The notes under the pieces: model-generated
What the model was told of the DNA's origin: nothing
The model's database searches: none
The model's input: only the letters and a program-made list of their open reading frames with translations
Made by a program: the position numbers and the translations under genes
DNA from: Andreesenia angusta
GTDB taxonomy: Bacteria; Bacillota; Clostridia; Tissierellales; Gottschalkiaceae
Length of the DNA stretch: 64,000 bases
Direction of reading: 5' to 3'
NCBI RefSeq assembly: GCF_001855385.1
Contig: NZ_MKIE01000008.1
Span: forward strand, 1-64,000
Shown: positions 1 to 5,936 of the stretch, in pieces
Numbering within the stretch: position 1 is the first letter of the stretch
Layout of the letters: every line of letters begins with the position of its first letter

Positions 1-154
1 AGAAGATCGGGAGTTACATAAAGTTCTACAACGAGAGCAGATATCAAAAAAGATTAAAGTGCCTGACTCCGATTGAATATCGAAATCAAGCACTATTAAC
101 CTAATACCATGATGTTTAATTTAATTAACTGTCTACTTGACAAGGATCAGTTCA
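1..154 (+). mobile_element. Right end of an IS3-family insertion sequence
   Basis: This is the last part of an IS3-family element that begins outside the window. It contains the C-terminal codons of an IS150-like OrfB transposase followed by about 50 non-coding bases. The sequence at about 129-154 (TGTCTACTTGACAAGGATCA...TTCA) resembles IS3-group terminal repeats, which end in CA. The exact right end is inferred from that CA at 153-154, because the left inverted repeat cannot be seen. The flank directly after it is half of a terminator hairpin. Confidence 0.75.
3..104 (+). CDS. IS3-family transposase OrfB, C-terminal fragment (cut by window start)
   Basis: Frame 3 reads into the window and stops at 102-104. 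The visible 33 residues contain FYNESRYQKRLKCLTP and end with IEYRNQALLT. This is the typical C-terminus of the DDE integrase-fold transposase of IS3/IS150 elements, where a YN...R motif is followed by a TPxEY motif. The enzyme would cut and join the element ends. Only the tail is seen, so activity cannot be judged. Confidence 0.8.
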   Translation, partial: KIGSYIKFYNESRYQKRLKCLTPIEYRNQALLT

Positions 155-624
155 AAAATTCGTTCAGGCTTTTGTTTTTTATATCTGTATCTTTTTCAAG
201 GTAGCCTCTTATTATAGCTTCAGTAGGGAGGTGGATATCAAGCTGCAACTTGGATTCTGTCATGCTCTCCAAGACAAATTCAAGTATAATGGCCTCAGGG
301 CTGTCGTGAAGGCAGAGACAAGACCCACCGTACACCATTCCTTTTCAAATGGCGCTTGTAGAAGGCGCTGTCATATCTGTTACGTGCAAATCTATCCAGC
401 TTATGGACGATAACGGTATCAAATAAACAGTTATTGCTATCTTTTATCATCTGAAGAAACTGGGGTCTGTTATCTGTAGTTACAGAGCGTGCTTCATCTT
501 CGTACACTTTAACTATTTGAATTCCATTTCTTTCTGCATACTCTTTGATTGCCCTTGATTGGGCTTTAATAGACCCTTCTCTTTGGTTATCAGAGTTGTA
601 ACGGCAATATATAGCTGCTGTCAC
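147..624 (-). pseudogene. Serine site-specific recombinase (resolvase/invertase family), truncated and frameshifted
   Basis: The N-terminal half is a clear serine recombinase catalytic domain. It has AIYCRYNSDNQREGS near the start (catalytic Ser of the YxRxS-type motif region), the EDEARS...R segment, and HKLDRFARNRYD, which is the conserved helix with catalytic arginines. Near 340 the frame breaks. The continuation (DSPEAIILEFVLESM) lies in another minus-strand frame and runs into the IS3 end, so the long DNA-binding part is gone. The GTG at 622-624 is preferred over the GTG at 631-633, because the GCGAGGTG ribosome site then sits 6 bases upstream. It is probably the decayed integrase of a former mobile element. 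No function is expected. Confidence 0.8.
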
Positions 625-703
625 TTTAATCACCTCGCAAGTACTTTGATTATGACAACTTCATGTAGAATAAATTTAACCCAAAAGAACACCAGTTCGA
701 CTG

Positions 704-784
704 GAGTTCGAAATAAAAGTCACTAGATATACTCTAGTAACTTTTGATTTATGGTTCAAGATAGTTGATATTCTTATTTCGAAC
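704..784. repeat. Nested inverted repeats downstream of the YHYH gene
   Basis: A perfect 11-base inverted repeat, GTTCGAAATAA (704-714) and TTATTTCGAAC (774-784), encloses a second hairpin. The inner stem is 715-727 pairing with 733-745, with one mismatch. A third small hairpin (CCAGT/ACTGG) lies just before at about 693-705. The inner hairpin could terminate either the minus-strand YHYH gene or nothing in particular. The outer repeat resembles the ends of a very small non-coding element. Confidence 0.5.
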
Positions 785-825
785 ATACTATCATAAAGTT
801 CAGTGAAATTAAAGCTTATAGTGGA

Positions 826-1524
826 TTACTTTGAAATCAAATTAAATCCATTAACAGGATCCCAGGTATATGAAAGACCCAGATTAGTTACAAAGTCGTA
901 AGTTAGAGGTATATAATTTATATTCTTATAATTGATTATTGGATAAGTATTATTTACCCATAAGTTGTTGACTATTATGCCCTTATTGACTTTTGTTACA
1001 TATGCAGACATTCCACTCCAAGAAGAGCCATCCGTGAACATATGTTTAAATTGCTTAGTATTCTTAAGTCCAATCGTCCTAGAAAACTTCAAATTACTAG
1101 CATCAGTCCAGTTATAATTTATATCAAGATAATATACTATATCAAAAGTTATAGGAATATAGGTTATATCTTTGAACAGAAGTGGAGGATATTTTGCATT
1201 TGCAGTGTTTATATTGACTCCATCAATTTTAACCGAAGTATTTGGAACTTTGGCAGAGATTTTTACGGGAGATGTAGCATTACTTCCACCAGAAGTAGAG
1301 GGAGTAGAGCTACCGCTATAAGGGCATCTTCCATTTGGATGTAAATGAGCAGGTTTACCTCCGCAGTGGTAGTGATAGTAGCCTAGTCCACTTACATTTT
1401 TGTTGTCTCTGTGTCCTCCGGAACTATCGGTTCGTCCGCTGTGTCCAAATGCAACTGATGATGTCAAAAGTGCAAATGATACTGCCAATAATGATGCTTT
1501 TTTCATAAAACGCTTTTTTTTCAT
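826..1524 (-). CDS. Secreted YHYH-domain protein with copper-amine-oxidase-like stalk domain
   Basis: A 232-residue exported protein. Residues 1-27 form a signal peptide (basic MKKKRFMKK, then a hydrophobic stretch). Residues about 28-70 carry the YHYH domain: GRTDSSGGHRDN, GLGYYHYHC, and HLHPNGRCPY with paired Cys and several His, a likely metal-binding layout. A Ser/Thr/Gly-rich linker follows. The C-terminal half has two repeats of the kind VKIDGVNIN...YIPITFDIVYYL, which resemble the stalk domains found on Clostridial surface proteins. The ATG at 1524 has an AGGGG ribosome site. It is monocistronic and AT-rich like the island around it. The biochemical role is unknown. Extracellular metal or wall binding is an inference from the His/Cys motif. 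Confidence 0.75.
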   Translation of the reverse strand: MKKKRFMKKASLLAVSFALLTSSVAFGHSGRTDSSGGHRDNKNVSGLGYYHYHCGGKPAHLHPNGRCPYSGSSTPSTSGGSNATSPVKISAKVPNTSVKIDGVNINTANAKYPPLLFKDITYIPITFDIVYYLDINYNWTDASNLKFSRTIGLKNTKQFKHMFTDGSSWSGMSAYVTKVNKGIIVNNLWVNNTYPIINYKNINYIPLTYDFVTNLGLSYTWDPVNGFNLISK

Positions 1525-1611
1525 TTATCAAAACCCCTTTATATATGAATTGGTATTACTTACAAGTTATCTTTAAAACTTTCTGTATACATTAGCTTTA
1601 GATTCTAAGAG

Positions 1612-2001
1612 TTAAAATATCTCAAACACTCCCAATGGCTCAAAATAAACTATGTAGTTATCTACTGTAGCAAATAACCCGTGTTTTTCTCTGTAGTAAT
1701 TCAGGGCGCTTTCTATAAATTCCTCAGTAACCTCCAGAAAATATGCCAGCTCATGCCTATTTCTCACCCCTGATTTATAGGCATTCACTAAGTCTATAAG
1801 GCCTATAAGCTTTTCATATTCCCAGTTATGGGCTGTTTTCTCAAGCTTTCTATTGGAGACTTCCGATTGATCCAGTATGTCCCCCACAGTAGTGTAGTGG
1901 TGGCCTAGTTCTTCAGCTATTAAACAGGCCTTTTCTGCATTAGTAAGATTGTTGTTTATGGCAATATTGCTATCAGAATAGAGCCCCTTAAATATTTTCA
2001 A
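1612..2001 (-). CDS. ImmA/IrrE-family metallopeptidase-like protein, apparently N-terminally short
   Basis: 129 residues closely resembling the ImmA proteins of prophages and ICEs, which cleave or inactivate a partner ImmR/cI-like repressor. The zinc-site helix reads AEELGHHYTT (variant of HExxH, residues about 29-38). The tail NYIVYFEPLGVF is typical of the family. Family members usually carry about 30 more residues before the segment RIKGLY. Here the open frame upstream of the TTG at 1999-2001 is short (stop at 2029-2031) and has no good ribosome site. The gene may therefore be a truncated relic or use a rare start. It lies downstream of the ImmR-like gene with the small Fe-S gene between them, and a strong hairpin (about 2072-2107) separates it from that gene. 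Confidence 0.7.
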   Translation of the reverse strand: MKIFKGLYSDSNIAINNNLTNAEKACLIAEELGHHYTTVGDILDQSEVSNRKLEKTAHNWEYEKLIGLIDLVNAYKSGVRNRHELAYFLEVTEEFIESALNYYREKHGLFATVDNYIVYFEPLGVFEIF

Positions 2002-2071
2002 ATTATATCTTACAGCCCCTTTAATACCTTACAATCCTTAAATTAGAGTATATTTCCACCTATTCCTATAA

Positions 2072-2107
2072 ATAAGCTGATATGAATATCTCATATCAGT
2101 AGCTTAT
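2072..2107 (-). terminator. Hairpin after the selenoprotein-like gene
   Basis: ATAAGCTGATATGA (2072-2085) pairs with TCATATCAG plus CTTAT (2091-2107), leaving a 3-base bulge. On the minus strand the stem is followed by a weak U-rich stretch. It starts only six bases after the TAG at 2113-2115. That supports 2113 rather than the TGA at 2158 as the true end of the upstream gene. Confidence 0.5.
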
Positions 2108-2112
2108 CAAAA

Positions 2113-2310
2113 CTATTTACTATACTCTTCTAACAACTTTAGAATATCCCTAGAACATCAAGTTCCTTTAGGGTGGAGCTCCTTGCACCTTCCCAAAGTA
2201 CAAGCCCCTGTAACTGCCTTTATATCTGAAAGGCTTTTAGCCCCATTATCTATAGCGTCAACTATCTCTTGCTCGGTTACATTGGAGCAGTAGCATATTA
2301 TAGTGGACAT
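2113..2310 (-). CDS. BFD-like [2Fe-2S] protein, probable selenoprotein with UGA-encoded Sec51
   Basis: The ATG at 2310 has an AGAAGGA site 8 bases upstream and lies 4 bases after the XRE gene. Read normally it stops at TGA 2158-2160 after 50 residues. Read through, it continues for 14 codons (CSRDILKLLEEYSK) to TAG at 2113-2115. The body is a BFD-type [2Fe-2S] domain: ICYC (Cys6, Cys8), VTEQEIVDAIDNGAKSLSDI, then ACTLGRC (Cys37, Cys42), the four cluster ligands. Family members that I recall end in a CKEL-PKG-CC-S-DI pattern, so the TGA falls exactly on the first Cys of the CC pair and gives a Sec-Cys dipeptide. The mRNA after UGA can fold UUCUAA/UUAGAA with loop AGUUG (2144-2128). If the TGA is a mutation instead, the gene is merely truncated. 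The role may be redox or electron transfer; partners are unknown. Confidence 0.7.
2128..2144 (-). promoter_or_regulatory. SECIS-like hairpin downstream of in-frame UGA
   Basis: On the minus strand the six-base stem UUCUAA (2144-2139) pairs with UUAGAA (2133-2128) around the five-base loop AGUUG. The loop begins 19 bases after the UGA at 2160-2158 and has G at its second position. As I recall the bacterial SECIS description, it asks for a 4-16 bp upper stem, a 3-14 base loop with a G in its first two bases, and about 16-37 bases from UGA to the loop. All three fit. A lower stem AUA/UAU with a bulge can extend it. Confidence 0.6.
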
Positions 2311-2314
2311 GGTG

Positions 2315-2641
2315 TTAATCCTTCTTTCTTTTAGAAAGCACATACTTCTTGAAATTCTCAATTTCTTGTAACTCATCTTCGGTATACTCGTCTCCATCGT
2401 GATGGGCCGCTATGATATGTACTTCTTCTATATTGCGAACATCCGTCCTGCCTAGAAGGTAGTCTAGAGATACGTTGAAAAAATCAGCTATTTTTTCTAA
2501 TAACTCTAATTCAGGAACTTGCTTTCCTTGTTCATATCTTGAAATAGAGCTTTTATTCAAAAAAAACTTTTCAGCTAATTTTTTTTGAGTAAGATTTCTT
2601 TCTTGTCTTAGCTCTTTAAATCTTTGTTCAAATGAAGTCAA
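2315..2641 (-). CDS. XRE-family helix-turn-helix repressor (ImmR/cI-like)
   Basis: 108 residues. The N-terminal XRE helix-turn-helix (about residues 5-65) contains RNLTQKKLAEKFFLNKSSISRYEQGKQVPELELLEKIADFFNVS in separable helices, followed by DYLLGRTD, the typical end of the domain. The acidic C-terminal part, about 40 residues with HIIAAHHDGDEYTEDELQEIE, resembles ICEBs1 ImmR-type repressors that are targets of ImmA proteins. The TTG at 2639-2641 is used with an AAGGTGG site; no in-frame ATG is better placed. It heads a minus-strand set with the Fe-S/Sec gene 4 bases downstream. Four TTGCNTNAAAAG repeats upstream are plausible operators, so autoregulation is likely. Confidence 0.85.
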   Translation of the reverse strand: MTSFEQRFKELRQERNLTQKKLAEKFFLNKSSISRYEQGKQVPELELLEKIADFFNVSLDYLLGRTDVRNIEEVHIIAAHHDGDEYTEDELQEIENFKKYVLSKRKKD

Positions 2642-2678
2642 GACAACATCACCACCTTAATATACATTATATTGTAAG

Positions 2679-2784
2679 TTGCTTAAAAAGAAATAAAAAT
2701 TGCGTAAGAAGAAACTTTTTTACTAAAGAGGTTGATAGATTGCGTGAAAAGCATATAATAGAGATAATTAAGTTGCATTAAAAA
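2679..2784. promoter_or_regulatory. Four direct repeats TTGCNTNAAAAG, likely operators of the XRE regulator
   Basis: Copies lie at 2679-2690 (TTGCTTAAAAAG), 2700-2711 (TTGCGTAAGAAG), 2740-2751 (TTGCGTGAAAAG) and 2773-2784 (TTGCATTAAAAA). All have the same orientation and are spaced 21, 40 and 33 bases apart, so three spacings are near multiples of the helical turn. They sit between the divergent promoters next to the XRE gene, the usual place for repressor operators in ICE and prophage control regions. Confidence 0.6.
2732..2759 (+). promoter_or_regulatory. Rightward sigma-A-type promoter in the island control region
   Basis: TTGATA (2732-2737), a 16-base spacer, then TATAAT (2754-2759). One operator-like repeat lies inside the spacer, so binding there would block it. 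It drives only decayed sequence now, suggesting the rightward excision/transfer genes of a former element were lost. Confidence 0.6.
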
Positions 2785-2824
2785 CAATTTCCGGGGGTGG
2801 AATTTTGGAAAAAGAAAAGTTAAT

Positions 2825-2995
2825 ATGGATGAAAAAATTCTAATTAGTATAAAACCTGAAACTAAAGCACATATTTCTGGCTCTTAAAGATTTATAGATT
2901 CTAAAAGTGATATGTTGATTCAGATTTCAGATGTTTTTGTTGGAACTCTAAGGAACATTAGAACAGGTAATCTCAGAGCTTCTTTATCACTCTGA
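2825..2995 (+). pseudogene. Short decayed ORF, possibly a DUF3800-like C-terminal remnant
   Basis: The frame starting at the ATG 2825 reads MDEKILISIKPETKAHISGS, then TAA (2885-2887), then RFIDSKSDMLIQISDVFVGTL... to TGA 2993-2995. The segment IDSKSDMLIQISDVFVG resembles the end of DUF3800 proteins (an acidic motif followed by IQxADxxAG). A separate 12-codon ORF starting at the TTG 2805 has a strong GGGGGTGG site but ends at once. I regard both as debris. The family assignment is weak. Confidence 0.35.
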
Positions 2996-3183
2996 TAGCA
3001 TACAGAACTTAAATATATTGTAACTTTTCAAATCAATTCTAGGATAGCATTATCAAGAATACTCGTTTGGTGTCTTTTTATCTTCTTCAATGTGTTCACA
3101 AAATGGAGTTATCTATTTAGATTATGCTTATTGTTTGATATAATCTAGAGAAAAGCTAATAACTACAATCAGGGGGTAATGGA

Positions 3184-3549
3184 GTGGCAGAACTAGGAGC
3201 AATAATGACATGGACTTTCACAGGGGAAACAGGGATTCCGAATGAAATAGGAGAAATCCTTGTAGATGGAGAAGTTCCAGAAGTAGCATACAAGACTATA
3301 AGGGACGTAGCAGTAATAACAAACAAGAGAATCATAATAGCGGACAAGCAAGGTATAACCGGAAAGAAGGTAGAGGTATATACGATACCTTTCAAGTCCA
3401 TCGTAATGTACTCAAGCGAAAATGCTGGACTATTAGACTTCAATGCGGAGCTTGAGCTTTGGACTAGGGCAGGCAAGTTCAAGCTGAATCTAAACAGGGG
3501 CGTAGATATCAGAAAACTGGACAGGATAATCGGAAAGCACATATTATAG
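3184..3549 (+). CDS. PH-domain-like protein (bacterial PH family)
   Basis: 121 residues with no signal peptide or membrane segment. The pattern VPEVAYKTIRDVAVITNKRIIIADKQG followed by a beta-rich PFKSIVMYSSENA is that of bacterial PH-like domains, in which TxxRIxxxD marks a strand turn. The acidic DFNAELELWTRAGKFKLNLNRG completes the barrel, and a helix ends the protein. The GTG at 3184 has AGGGGG upstream. It is monocistronic, with a promoter at about 3117-3144 and an intrinsic terminator after it. The molecular role of this family is not established. Confidence 0.7.
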   Translation: MAELGAIMTWTFTGETGIPNEIGEILVDGEVPEVAYKTIRDVAVITNKRIIIADKQGITGKKVEVYTIPFKSIVMYSSENAGLLDFNAELELWTRAGKFKLNLNRGVDIRKLDRIIGKHIL

Positions 3550-3610
3550 GAAGAAACTCGACACAAATATCAAATGTGTCTGTATCGAGTCTACCATAAA
3601 AAGCCTCAAG

Positions 3611-3643
3611 GCCTGAACAATTAAAAATTCGTTCAGGCTTTTT
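3611..3643 (+). terminator. Intrinsic terminator of the PH-domain gene
   Basis: GCCTGAAC (3611-3618) pairs with GTTCAGGC (3631-3638) and is followed by TTTTT. A second hairpin (GACACA/TGTGTC within ACTCGA/TCGAGT) lies just upstream. Bases 3623-3642 are identical to 154-173 beside the IS3 end. Confidence 0.8.
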
Positions 3644-3666
3644 ACATACAGAAAGGAGGAGCCCAT

Positions 3667-4614
3667 TTGAAAAAGCATAAGCAGTTCGGAATAATGGTTG
3701 GTTTAAATAAAAAGTCATCTTTTGAAGGTTGGTTCTGCAAGATCGACGACAGAGAAAACGATTTGATGATATCAGTTATATGGGGATATACGACAGATGA
3801 AAAGACAAAACATTCCTTTATCCAGTTTCAAGACTCTCTAGAGCATAGAACTAGATATATTCGCTATCCCATTGAAGCGCTGAGCTGGACAGAGGACCCT
3901 TTTACGCTGAACATAGGGAAGAATCGACTGTCCCAAGAAGAGATGAAACTTGAATTCGTATCAGAGGGAGTGGAAATCAAAGGTGAGTTTCGCTTTGGAG
4001 AATTCGAGACGATAGAGGAATCGTTCCTAAAGCCAAATATAATGGGCTGGCTGAGCTATCTTCCGAATGAATGCAATCACGCCATCATAAGCATGAATCA
4101 TAGAGCTTGCGGCAGTCTTAAAATAGGTGGCAGTGAGTGGGAGATTTCAGAGGCCGACTCCTATATAGAGAAAGACTGGGGTACAGGCTTTCCAGAGGAG
4201 TACGTATGGGTTCAGGACAACAGCTGGGAAGGCAGTTCTGTAGTCTTCAGCTACGCCTCTGTTCCGATGCTTGGAAAGCACAGGAAGGGCTTTTTTCTAC
4301 TGCTCCACCACAGAGGCAGAGAGTACAGGTTCAGCAGTATAGAGGGAAGCAAGATGCTGGACTTCAAGGCTACAGCGGAAACATTTGAAGCCACAATCAA
4401 GAAAGGGAAGTACATATTGAACCTAAAGGCAAGGCAGCTGAACCCAGTGGAACTGGCTTCGCCGGACTCGGGAGAGATGAAGGCCAAGATAAGGGAGTCG
4501 CTAGACGGCAGGATTGAGTTGAGTTTAGACGAAAAAAACGGAAGGCTGTTAAGCCTGGAAAGCGAAAGGGCATCTATAGACATCGACTTTGGGAAAGCAG
4601 CTGTTTCAGATTAA
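3667..4614 (+). CDS. Tocopherol-cyclase-like / CrtC-AttH lipocalin-fold protein
   Basis: 315 residues, no signal peptide. The key block is ADSYIEKDWGTGFPEEYVWVQDN (about residues 160-183). It matches the signature of tocopherol-cyclase-like proteins (YxEKxWGxxFPxxYxWxQ), which have a paired lipocalin fold. N-terminal beta-rich repeats (EGWFCKIDD, FIQFQDS) also fit. In bacteria without tocopherol, these proteins have no proven substrate; binding of a prenyl lipid is only an analogy. The TTG start at 3667 has AGGAGG 6 bases upstream (3654-3660). It stands alone between two terminator/promoter regions. Confidence 0.7.
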   Translation: MKKHKQFGIMVGLNKKSSFEGWFCKIDDRENDLMISVIWGYTTDEKTKHSFIQFQDSLEHRTRYIRYPIEALSWTEDPFTLNIGKNRLSQEEMKLEFVSEGVEIKGEFRFGEFETIEESFLKPNIMGWLSYLPNECNHAIISMNHRACGSLKIGGSEWEISEADSYIEKDWGTGFPEEYVWVQDNSWEGSSVVFSYASVPMLGKHRKGFFLLLHHRGREYRFSSIEGSKMLDFKATAETFEATIKKGKYILNLKARQLNPVELASPDSGEMKAKIRESLDGRIELSLDEKNGRLLSLESERASIDIDFGKAAVSD

Positions 4615-4696
4615 ATTTGCACAACTGAAGATTATCCATTAGAATTGAGAGAGTGATTTGAGGTGTTAGGAATATATAATTTCAGGGGTGGTAATT

Positions 4697-5830
4697 ATGC
4701 CAGACAGATTTGCTATGGGCATACATGTAAATATGCTTGCATTGGCGGTGCTTGCTCTCATAGCTTTAAATATAAGAAGACGTCCAGACAGGGAAGACTA
4801 CGTCCAGAAGACTTACTGGGCTATGGTTATGGCCAACACGGTGATGATACTTATAGACATAGCGGTGGATACGCTAAATGGAAGAGACGGTGAAGCGCTG
4901 AGGTCACTTCATATTGGGGTAGAGACTGCTGAGTATGCGCTAATACCGTTAGTTGGGATGATATGGACCACTTATGTGGAGCAGAGGATAGACAGGTACG
5001 GAAAGATATCTAAAATGAAGCTTGCCTTGATCGCCGCTCCTTTTGCGATCAACTTCGCCATAGTCATCATGAACCTTGGCAGGGGATTTATGTTCAGCAT
5101 AGACGAGATGAACGTATACAGCAGGGGGGAGTTTTTCTGGATAAATGTCGTAATCTCCTACATCTACCTGGTGTACTCGTTTGTGAGAATAGTAAAGAAT
5201 AGGGATTCTATCAGGAGGAGCGACTATAGATCGCTGCTTATATTTCCCTTGCTCCCTTTTCTAGGAGGCATCTTGCAGAGTCTGTTTTACGGTGTCACTC
5301 TTATATGGACAAGCACCGCTTTTTCGCTGCTCATAGTCTTTGTAAACGTGCAAAACGATCAGCTGAACAGAGACCACCTCACAGGCCTTTACAACAGAAG
5401 ACAGCTGGACGGATATCTGACTAGGCATATAAGCAGCGCTGAAAGAGAGAGACTCCTGGGCGGAGTTATGATAGATGTAGACGGATTTAAAGACATAAAT
5501 GACAAATATGGCCATGTAGAGGGGGACAAGGCGCTCGAGTACATCGGGGAGATACTGATCCGCAGTTTCAGGAGAGAAGACTTTGTAGCGAGGTATGCAG
5601 GCGATGAGTTCATGGTGCTTTCAAAGGTGGAAGACTACGGAGATTTAGAGCGAATAGTGGGAAGGCTTAAAGAGTCGATGGACAGCTTTAATAAGTCCAA
5701 CTACCTTCCCTACAGAATATCTGTAAGCGTAGGCTACGACATACTGGACAAGGACATTTACAAGACTTCGGAGGAATTTGTAAAGCATGTGGACAAACTG
5801 ATGTACGAGCAGAAGAGGAGAATCACTTGA
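4697..5830 (+). CDS. Membrane-bound diguanylate cyclase (GGDEF domain, AGDEF variant)
   Basis: 377 residues. About seven hydrophobic segments fill residues 1-215 and form a membrane sensor. A GGDEF domain follows from DHLTGLYNRR (about 225) to the end. The active loop reads ARYAGDEFMV, with Ala in place of the first Gly. AGDEF enzymes are known to be active in other species, so I expect c-di-GMP synthesis from two GTP. The inhibitory I-site RxxD (RRED) lies five residues before the loop. The ATG at 4697 is chosen because AGGGGTGG sits 5-6 bases before it; a GTG at 4688 lies inside that site. It is next to a second diguanylate cyclase gene. Confidence 0.85.
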   Translation: MPDRFAMGIHVNMLALAVLALIALNIRRRPDREDYVQKTYWAMVMANTVMILIDIAVDTLNGRDGEALRSLHIGVETAEYALIPLVGMIWTTYVEQRIDRYGKISKMKLALIAAPFAINFAIVIMNLGRGFMFSIDEMNVYSRGEFFWINVVISYIYLVYSFVRIVKNRDSIRRSDYRSLLIFPLLPFLGGILQSLFYGVTLIWTSTAFSLLIVFVNVQNDQLNRDHLTGLYNRRQLDGYLTRHISSAERERLLGGVMIDVDGFKDINDKYGHVEGDKALEYIGEILIRSFRREDFVARYAGDEFMVLSKVEDYGDLERIVGRLKESMDSFNKSNYLPYRISVSVGYDILDKDIYKTSEEFVKHVDKLMYEQKRRIT

Positions 5831-5936
5831 TCATAAGTATACTTCAGAATACTCTGGTGAGATATGCGATGGCTGGGTATAAACTAACGTATGTGAAAAT
5901 CAAGTCTTGGAATTGCTTAAACTGGAGGAGTGAAAT

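Larger units (their letters stand above)
2642..3183. other. Intergenic region with operator repeats, divergent promoters and gene debris
   Basis: This 540-base gap holds the control region of the XRE gene (2660-2790), a promoter facing right, and decayed coding remnants up to 2995. From 2996 to about 3110 I see nothing. A promoter for the PH-domain gene (TATAAT at 3139-3144) ends it. Base composition is clearly more AT-rich than in the genes to the right. Confidence 0.6.

Noticed and set aside
2158-2397. 79-residue ORF starting at 2397 in the XRE overlap
   Set aside because: It overlaps the XRE gene out of frame. The ATG at 2310 with AGAAGGA is the natural start of the BFD-like protein.
1612-2641. 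Complete integrative element or prophage
   Set aside because: Only an ImmR/ImmA-like pair and a dead recombinase are present; no integrase, relaxase or structural genes.
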